A DNA stretch of 64,000 nt, from assembly GCF_024323335.1 (NCBI RefSeq), contig NC_066583.1, positions 274,743,416 through 274,807,415 on the forward strand. Direction: 5' to 3'. Numbering within the stretch: the first letter of the stretch is position 1; every line of letters starts with the position of its first letter. Below are positions 56,043-64,000 of this stretch, piece after piece. This DNA comes from Lathyrus oleraceus. Its lineage: Eukaryota > Streptophyta > Magnoliopsida > Fabales > Fabaceae. The notes under the pieces were generated by a model that did not search any database, had not been told where the DNA came from, and saw only the letters and a program-made list of their open reading frames with translations. The position numbers were made by a program, and so were the translations under genes.

Positions 56043-59000
56043 CCAGATGAATTCATCTTATCAAAGTTGGGCCTCTCTAGAACCTATCTCCTACAATTTT
56101 CATCATATGAAAATGATTCCAAGAGAAAAGTTACTCTAAATGGCACTCCAAATAACTTTCATCTTTAGGCCTAGAGCTACTTTTGCTTGGAAAACCATTT
56201 TCTATGTTGAAACATTATAGGTTATTTGGTCTAAACCCTAATTTGAAAGTCAATTTCCTAAGGCCATAACTTGCTCAATTTTTATGAGATAAAATATTTC
56301 CAAGTTCCACAATCAAATTCAAGATGTTTACTTCAACTTTGATGTTTGGAGTGAGAGCTAAATCGACTTTTATGAGCATGTGGTATAAGGATACATTATA
56401 GGTCATTTTGGACCAATACCATTGAACAAGTGATTTTCCTCAACTTCAAAAATGGATAACTCACTCATCCTAAATCCAAATGATGTCAAATTGGTGACCA
56501 TTTTGAATTTTGAAAGAGCTACAACTTTGATGAAGACACGTTTTTCATTTTGAGCTCACATAAGAATTTAAGCAAGGTGGAATAATTGAATATGTGGCTT
56601 GACACTTAGAAAATATTTTGACATGTTAAAATTTCCAAACTTCCACCTTAAAGTTAACCATGATACAAGTTCCAAATGGAAAAGTGTTCAACATAAGAGT
56701 TGTTCCTCTTAATCTAAGTTTTCCAAAGAGTCCTAATTCGTTCATTTTGGATAAAGTTTGATAGGTCTGCGCATGGCTTAAACAGGCTTGTATCAATTGG
56801 CAAGATCAATGCTTCCAATGTTCAAACAACTTTGCCTTGCCATCCAAGCTTCATGCAGATCTCATTTCAGTTGATTGTGGACCAAAATGGATTTCTTCAT
56901 GGGCATGCACACGCCCATGCAAGTAGGTGCATTGCATTACCAAATTTGGAGAATTTTTCAAGTGTACAAATAACACTTCTCATTTCTATAAATAGAGGTC
57001 CAATGCCTCAATTCAAAAGAGCTTGCACGCCATCTTTGCCCCCAATCTTCCAAACCCTCTCAATTCAAAGGAAAACCTGAGAAATTTCAACTGAAATTTG
57101 AGTTTGAATCTCATTGTTTGGAGATTCAAAAACTCCAGGATCCAAAGCTTTGCATTACTCTTAAGCCACTTCCACAAGCTCCATAAGCAAGATCAAGCAC
57201 GAATTGAAGCAAGAGATATCCAGTTCTGCACAACATTGAAGGTATTTTTCCAGATTTTTCTTCTCTTTGATTCTCTCTCAATTCTCATCAATTCTCTTGG
57301 ATATTTGGTTGTATGAAGTCCTACCAATGTAAGCAAGAAGATTGAGTTGCTTTAAGGTCAAATCTAAGCAACTCAGTTGACACGCCTCAAAATTCAACTC
57401 CACGTATCTCTCTATATATTTGGAGTTAGTTAAAATTGAGGTGATATCCGTGATCTACGCCATTTTATCTTTAAGATCATGTCCTCTTTTTTCATTTATG
57501 ATGTGGTGATGATTGAACCAGTCCAGCCAGGTTCATCGGAGAAGATGACCGGCCTTTGGCTCCGGCGATGCGCTGGAAGTGTTCAGAGCCATTAGATGAG
57601 TTTAAAATGTTTTAATCAGGAGCGTACATTGTGATTACCAAACGTGTGGACATTTGACTCAAGCGTACCATGGAACGCGCGCTCTCCACCACTTGATCTA
57701 CCACCTCAATTAATGAGACAGATCAAGTGGTCCATGTTTTTTTGATTATCTAATTTTTATTTTTATTCCTTTGATTTTCATTAATTCATATTAATTTTAA
57801 TATTGATCAAAAAAATATGAGAGTTTCACCAAAAAAATTTAAATAAAATCCTCTTTCATTTTCTGAATTAAAATTATTTTTTGGATCATTATTAATATTT
57901 TCATGATTTAATTGATTTTGTGAATATTTTTAATTGTTTAAAAATACTTTTAAGTTTCCAAAAATTCTGAAATTTTTTCTCCAAGGTCCTTTGACCTTCT
58001 TTAACCTATGATAAATCTCATGGCCATTTCTTTGGTGTTTGGATGAGGTTTTAGGAAATTGACCAACCATATTTAATTTAATGCATTATTTTAAATACTT
58101 TTAATTATTTAAATGCCAAATTAATTGTGTAGAGCCATTTTAATTGACTTTGTAAGTTTGACTTGTGTTGTTAGGCCTTGGTCAAGGTTGATTTGACTTT
58201 GTTAGGTTAAGATCATTGGATTTAGGGGATTGATGGAATGCACATTCCATCTCCCAAAATGAATGAATAATCTTAACTTGGTAAAAGTCCTCCTTTGTCC
58301 AATTTGAGTTTGATCCATTTTCCCTCCCTCTTCATCTCATTCCCCTTCTTTATGCATTCATGTCATGGATCTATGATATATCAATATCCTAAGGCTAGTT
58401 GATTGCAAAATTAACATAAGTATGGATGAGATTAGGTCCCCCACTTTGCATATTCTTTTTGTGTGTGGTATGTTTCATGAACATAGTTCATCATACTATG
58501 TCTATAACATGCATTAATACCAAAATTCTATTGCCCGATCTCAAATAGTTGTGACTTCTACATAATTCCAATTCCAATTCCAATTCCAATTACGATTGGC
58601 CTTTTTTCCTTCCTTTGGAAAATGTCTTGGTTCAAGGATCCATGCTTGTGATAAGTGGGTTGAGTGTTCTCCAAAGAATGAATTAAACAAAAAAGCAAAA
58701 GAAAAAGCAATACTAACTTCTGACTTATTAACAACTAACATTTGATTTCAAGTCCTTTACTTTCAATGCAATTTAATTTTTTAAGCTTTATTCATTTTCC
58801 ATCATTCATACCATTCTAATTGTTCATGTTAATGTCATTTTAACTTTGTCCACTTGGACAATATTGTGTGATATATTTTGTTTGTGTATATTGTGTTTGT
58901 TTGTGTAGTCTTTGACCATTAATGTACATAATAAGAACAAAAAAACCCTAAAAATTATCTTGTGTGGACTGTTGGTTTGATCTGAGACAATTGGACTTAT

Positions 59001-60102
59001 AATTTAGGCAACATTTCCTATGCAAAGGATTTGGCCAATGCCAACTTTCATGTAACCAAATGCTCGTAATTTGAAACTTCATCTGATACATCATTGAAGA
59101 TCCATTTGAGTTCATCTGTAACATGATCATTATGAAGATGTTATTTTGAACCTGTGATTTGTGCCATCTTGGAATTCATCTGCTACATGGGCAAAACTTG
59201 AAGAAGATCATGCAGTTGATAAGCTTGGATGTGGCTATCTTTATTTGATTCCTTGTTCTTCAACTTACTATTTGTGCATTCTTTGTTGCTTGATTCTAAA
59301 ATTCCAAGGGAAATTTGGGTTTCTATATGACATTCTTGTCTATTGGATTGCAACCCATTGGTCAGATCTTTTCAACTCTCAACTTTTAAATTTGTGCTTA
59401 GGATTAGTCTCTTCATCTCCTCCCCACTTATTTAATTTCAAAATCTCTCCCTCGTTTACAAAACTTCTTTGTTTATGCTTGTTTTCTAAACTTTTACCAT
59501 CTTACAAACTAGAAACTTTGGCCTTAAGCCATTGTATTTTCAAACTTCTTTTCTTAATCAAACTTGTAAATAGACTTAACTATACTTGACTTAAAATTTT
59601 AAAAAGACAAAAAGAATTAACTCATTCAAACCATTTAGGCCTTTGGGCTTTTCAAACTTAAATTTTTGTTAAAAGGAAATGCATCAATTTTGAAAATGAT
59701 ACCACGAACTACGAGGTTTTGATCCCTCATTTTTATGTTGGTACGTAGGCACAAGTCCGAAGGTCTTGTCAAACACAAAAATATAATTAAAAAATTCTTT
59801 TCTCATCCCCCCATTCTATTTGTTTCCAAACATCATTTGTACAAAAACACATATGCACACAAAAAAGGGCTCCCTAGGAGTACTTAGGACACTTTTGGTG
59901 CTAACACCTTCCCTCTGTGTAACCAACCCCCTTACCTATAATCTTTGGCATTTTATTAGTTTTGATTTGAAAACTTCTTATCTCTTGTGTTTTGTTTGTA
60001 CTTTTCCCTTTTTCCTTGGAAACAATAAAAGTGCGGTGGCGACTCTTATTTATTTGATGTCTAGCTTGTCCATAGCTTGATGATCATGAATTTACCGCTA
60101 CA
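56043..60102 (+). repeat. LTR of element B, right part (4060 bp)
   Basis: Continues the LTR begun at 34694, matching 62977 onward and the reverse complement of E's LTR. Ends AATTTACCGCTACA at 60102. Near the end are the CTACG...CGTAG module (59709-59748), an AAGTCC-type hairpin (59752-59768), AATAAA at 60024 and TGGCGACTCTT at 60037. No gene is supported. Confidence 0.92.
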
Positions 60103-60104
60103 GT

Positions 60105-60158
60105 GAAGAGTTCACTCGTCCTGTGAATGCTGATGCAGTCAAGAAATACTTCGCCTAA
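60105..60158 (+). pseudogene. last 17 codons of pol, remnant D
   Basis: Reads EEFTRPVNADAVKKYFA and stop, matching the C-terminus of C (EEFTRPVNVDAVKKYFS) and A (EDFPSPVNSDVVKKYFS). The rest of pol is absent because of the join at 60102/60103. Confidence 0.85.
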
Positions 60159-60175
60159 AAGAGAAAAGAACAGCT

Positions 60176-60332
60176 CACTAAGTTGAAAACCTGAAAGGGC
60201 GGCTTAGGCAAAAATGAGCGTCTCGGTGGATTGAAAACCTGAAAGGGCGATCCAGGCAAAAATTAGAGACATAAAATAGAAAGATTTATCCCGATAAATT
60301 AAGTACCCCAACTTGGGGAAATTTATGCAAAA
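60176..60332 (+). other. three-hairpin array, remnant D
   Basis: CTAAG 60178-60182 with CTTAG 60203-60207; TGGAT 60227-60231 with ATCCA 60250-60254; ATAAATT 60294-60300 with AATTTAT 60320-60326. The first two inner stems are CCT-GAAA-GGG, replacing a C-G pair by U-G and so keeping pairing. Confidence 0.75.
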
Positions 60333-62960
60333 ATTAGGGATTATGGCAAGTAATTGCATCCTGTTGATATGCAATCTTGAAGACGTTCTTGAGCACAACG
60401 ATCGGTTTTGATTCTGATCCCCAGTAGCAGGCAAGAGCACAGTGAATATCAAGAGTTGGTAGAAGGATTAGTGATCATTGTATTCAATGTAACCCTTTTC
60501 CATGTAAATTTCCTTTTTCAACTTTGTAAAGATCTATGGGGTCTTGTCATTTACAGACTACCATTCTATTAAATAAAGTTGAGTTTTTATCCAAATTGTT
60601 TCCGCTCTTATTTAATTCAGCCAAATAGTTTTAAGTTTTATTGTGATCATTTTTGAAAATTAAAATTTTTAATCAAAATCATATTTTCTTAAACATATAA
60701 AAGCATTAATTTTAAGCAATCAATTTCATTTAAGAGGAGTATCAACGGCGGTTTGAAAGCAGTAAGCCCTAAATGTGGAGCATTATTGGTTCTCCCCAAG
60801 CAGTAGGCACGATTTCTCTTTCATCCCCGACAGCATTTGTTCAGCACTCGGTGTTTGTTGATTTCTCTAAACGGTTATTTCTCTGTCATCCTCAGCTGAG
60901 TTGATTGATTATTTCCCAGCCCAAATTTATATTTGGTCTCTAGCAGAGTAAGAACATTTTGTGGTTCAGACAGGACTTTGGTTTCCTCACCAATCGCCAT
61001 CAGATTCGCTCCCAGTCAGAGTTTCCTCCTGGTTTCTGATCAGTTATTTGTGTTTATCCCATGCATGGTTGTCACCCATTTGATATGGTGTTGAGCTAAA
61101 ATTCCCCGCAGAGTTGATAATACTTTTCCTCAGCAGATCTCCCCCTTCCCCGGCTAGGTTTGAGCTTTTGGGATGATGATCTCTCTTTTTCTCCAACAGT
61201 TGTTTCCCTCTTTTGTGGATTGGCCGAGAATTGAATCGATGATTCAAATTTGCAACATCTTTGTATCCTTTGCGATTGTTTTGTCAGCATAATCATCATG
61301 TATACATGTACATATACACTCATATAATTTCATTATTGCACCATCACACTTATGATTTTGAGTCTCTGTTATGGTGGTACTTTATCCCCATACGAGTTTG
61401 GTGTATGTCCTCCTTCAATTGTATAGTGTCAGCCCTTTAAGTAGAAAGACTTTAACCTTTCTCTTTTCCCCACTGAGCTATTTCCTCGTGGATGATTATC
61501 CTTTCAGCTTCCTCCCTAGTTGATTATCTGGATGAACCACTCCCCTTGAGTTATATCCTCATTGGGTTGAGTCTTGATTGACCGTTTCTTTCTAGATCTT
61601 ACCTAGATAGATATTTCTGGTCCCCTAAGAGTCTATTACCCAGTAACTGGTAATATTCTTCTTAGTTTGCAGTTTGTTACTTCTTGCCCAATACCCGGCA
61701 AAAGTAACCTTTTTCTCCCCAGCGGATTCGTTTTTCACGTTTTCCCAGGAAGTATATCCTTGATATGTTCATCTTAACCGATGACGGATATTTTCTTCCC
61801 TTGCTTTGAGATTCTCCTTGATATGTTCATCCTAACCAATGATGGATATTCTCATCTTTTGTATTCTACCCAGTAAAAAGGTAGTTGTAATCCCTATTTT
61901 GTTCCCCAGAGAGTTAATCCTTGATATGTTCATCCTAACCGATGACGGGTTTCCTTCTCTTTGCGGTCTTCTGCCCAGTAACCGGTAGTTGTAAATCCTG
62001 CTTTTTCACCCCTTCGCAGAGTTTATCCTTGATATATTAACTTTAACTAGTGACAGATATTCTCTTGTGGTTTTCTATCCAGTAACTGATATATGTAATC
62101 CCTATTTTTCCCCTCAGAGTCTATCCTTGATATTTTCATCCTAACCGGTGACGGATATTCTCTTTGATGGTATTCTATCCAGCATTCGATATATGTAATT
62201 CCTACTTTTTGTTCAGGCGGTTTATCCTTGATATATTCATCTTAAATGATGACGGATACCCTCCTGAACATCCCCAGGCAAGACTATCCTTGGTATGTTC
62301 ATCTTAACTGATGACGGATTTTCTTTCCTTTGAGTCTATCCTTGATATGTTCACTTTAACTAGTGACGAATATTCTCTCCTTGTGGTCTTATGCCTAGTA
62401 GCCGGTAGTTGTAAATCCTATTCTCAATTTTTCCCCAGCAAGGCTACCCTTACCCAGTAACTGGTAGTGGATAATAGATTTCTGCTCCTCCTGTGTTAAA
62501 GTTTATTTCTTCCCCGGTTGAGTTGAGTGTGTATTTCCCTTGTGAAATCGCTTTTCCTGCATGGTTCGAGTATTTCAATTTTATTCTGATCTACCTGGTT
62601 CCCCTGCAGATGTTCTTTTGTTTCCCCGGCTGAGTCTTTCCATTTTCAGGGAATTCCTCTAGTCCCCCAACAGTTTTTAAGTCGTAGCCTGGCCTACGCA
62701 TAACCCTTTTACCCCCTAGAGTCTTTGTTTCCTCAGTGAGTTTTCTTATGGAATGCAATACGCTCCTGCAAACTTTCAGTCTCTCTGAATTCTTTTCCTT
62801 TATGGAAATATTTCCCCATAAAAAGTTTGTTTTAACATTCATATCATATGCATCATGAGGTCTCTTAGGGACCAAAATTTGTTTCTATATATTGTTATTT
62901 AAGCCCATTCTACTGAGTCGATACGAAGATTTTAACCTTCACATCCTCAGTTAGAATGTC
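60333..62960 (+). repeat. 3' UTR with repeat array, remnant D
   Basis: About eight copies of the ATCCTTGATATGTTCATCYT unit near 61758, 61816, 61918, 62025, 62125, 62224, 62286 and 62339, alternating with CCAGTAACYGGTAGTTGTAA units. Homologous to B with independent small changes. No gene. Confidence 0.85.
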
Positions 62961-62976
62961 CTTAAATAGGGGCAGC

Positions 62977-64000
62977 TGTAAGACCCCAATTTTGACCCTA
63001 AGATCCCTCATGTTATCTCATCATATGCATTAGCATTGGGATCAAACCTTGGCATCCTCCTTACCCCTCTTTCATTGGGTTTGTATTGGGAGAGATCAGC
63101 AAGCACCATGTGACTGTATCATACTTTGTATTTTATCCTTTACTAACCAAAATACCAAAAATATGTCTTTCCATTTGTCTAACTCTTTTGTAGCTAGGGC
63201 ATGATCACCTTTGATCTATTACATTCACATCTAGGGTTTAAGACCCTCATTGCTAAAAAAGCTCAACCAAGGAATGATCTACAATGGCTCTAAAAGCATC
63301 ATATATGAGTCCCATGATCTTCACATGTTATTTTGATCAAGAAATCATCAAGAGTTTGGAGTTGGTTTGCCTTGGAAACCCTAATTCATTTGGGTATCTT
63401 GTGTAACATATTCAACAAGCTTCTTCACCAATTGATCAAATACTTCAAGGGACACTTAAAATTTAATCATCTTACATATATGATCTCCCATGAGTCCAAA
63501 AAGTCAAGAGAATTGCAAGTTAGCAAGGTGGTTGATGGTGGTTGACCAGATGAATTCATCTGATCAAAACTGGGCTCCCCTAGACCCTATCTCCTACATT
63601 TTTCATCATATGAAAATGATTCCAAGCGAAACTTTACTCTAAATTACATTCCAAACAACTTTCATGTTGAGGTCTAGAGCTAATTTTTCTTGGAAAATCA
63701 TTTGTTATGTTGAAACATTATAGGTCATTTTGTCTAAACCCTAATTTGAAAGTCAACTTCCCAAAGCCATAACTTGCTCAATTTTTATGAGATGAAAGAT
63801 TTACAAGTTTAACAATCAAATTCAAGGCGTCTACTTCAACTTTTATGTTTGTAGGAAGAGCTAATTCAACTTTTATGAGAATGTGATATGAGGATACATT
63901 ATAGGTCATTTTGGACTAATACCATTGAACAAGTGATTTTCCTCAACTTCAAAAATGCATAACTCATTCATACCAAATCCAAATGATGTCAAATTTGTGA
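62977..64000 (+). repeat. LTR following remnant D, cut by window end
   Basis: Starts TGTAAGACCCCAATTTTGAC after the polypurine tract. At 63541-63561 it shows the unoccupied version of A's target (GTTGACCAGATGAATTC). About 1 kb of it lies in the window. Confidence 0.9.

Larger units (their letters stand above)
24049..60102 (+). mobile_element. Ogre-like element B, 5' truncated, 3' LTR split by element A
   Basis: Plus-strand order: ORF1 C-terminus, gag, protease, intron, pol, hairpin array, 3' UTR repeats, polypurine tract, LTR 34694-35258 continuing at 56043-60102. The 5' LTR and most of ORF1 are lost at the inverted join near 24048. Every coding part carries stops or frameshifts. The LTR total without the insert is 4625 bp. 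Confidence 0.88.
60103..62976 (+). mobile_element. internal 3' remnant D between two LTRs
   Basis: The LTR end at 60102 is fused directly to the last codons of an integrase, followed by hairpins, 3' UTR repeats and polypurine tract CTTAAATAGGGGCAGC (62961-62976). Primer site, ORF1, gag and nearly all pol are deleted. The flanking LTRs are of one family. Confidence 0.87.

Noticed and set aside
59161..59589. 142-codon ORF in the B LTR
   Set aside because: T-rich LTR sequence; the frame is not preserved in the homologous E LTR on the minus strand.
1..64000. Search for a host gene, tRNA or rRNA
   Set aside because: All coding similarity seen is retroelement Gag, protease, RT, RNase H, integrase or ORF1; everything else aligns with LTR or UTR sequence elsewhere in the window or has no coding signal.

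Overview
This window is plant nuclear DNA made entirely of nested LTR retrotransposons; I see no host gene, rRNA or tRNA gene. The elements are large Ty3/gypsy elements of the Tat lineage (Ogre type: LTRs over 4 kb, an extra ORF1 before gag, gag-pro separated from RT-RH-INT by a small intron, dual RNase H, an Arg-tRNA-type primer site) and one Ty1/copia element. Ogre elements of this size point to a legume, probably Fabeae (pea/vetch group). This is inference from element type; no host marker is present.

Layout. 1-4581: minus-strand LTR of a diverged Tat/Ogre subfamily, cut by the window start and sitting against the 3' region of a copia element. 4582-10810: minus-strand, decayed Ty1/copia element with its 5' LTR on the right; its 3' LTR is not in the window. 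10811-15287: plus-strand Ogre-like fragment 'C' (protease tail, intron, decayed pol, 3' UTR). 15288-24048: minus-strand composite 'E' (LTR fragment, truncated ORF1, primer site, a full LTR, 3' UTR repeats). 24049-60102: plus-strand element 'B' (ORF1 tail, gag, protease, intron, pol, 3' UTR, LTR), all coding parts broken. Its LTR is split by element 'A' at 35259-56037, a 20.8-kb Ogre with two LTRs, intact ORF1, intact 1154-codon pol and a gag carrying four nonsense codons. 60103-64000: remnant 'D' (end of pol, 3' UTR, start of another LTR).

How it works together. In A, transcription would start in the 5' LTR. ORF1 is of unknown function; gag-pro and pol lie in one reading frame broken only by a 246-bp GT-AG intron that starts at a stop codon, so splicing would decide between Gag-Pro and Gag-Pro-Pol. 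The empty-site sequence for A's insertion is visible in two other LTR copies in the window.

The most interesting signals are non-coding. (1) After the pol stop of A, B, C and D there is an array of hairpins with different but self-complementary stems, each followed by (G)GCAAAA. (2) Near the 3' end of the LTRs, modules share an outer CTACG/CGTAG stem while their inner stems change in a compensatory way. (3) The 3' UTR of A holds about thirty degenerate copies of TCCCCAGCRGAGT, which is the reverse complement of A's own primer-binding site, i.e. like the primer tRNA 3' end. (4) Three more covarying hairpins lie at the 3' end of A's internal region. All were found by eye; no folding, alignment or database search was run.
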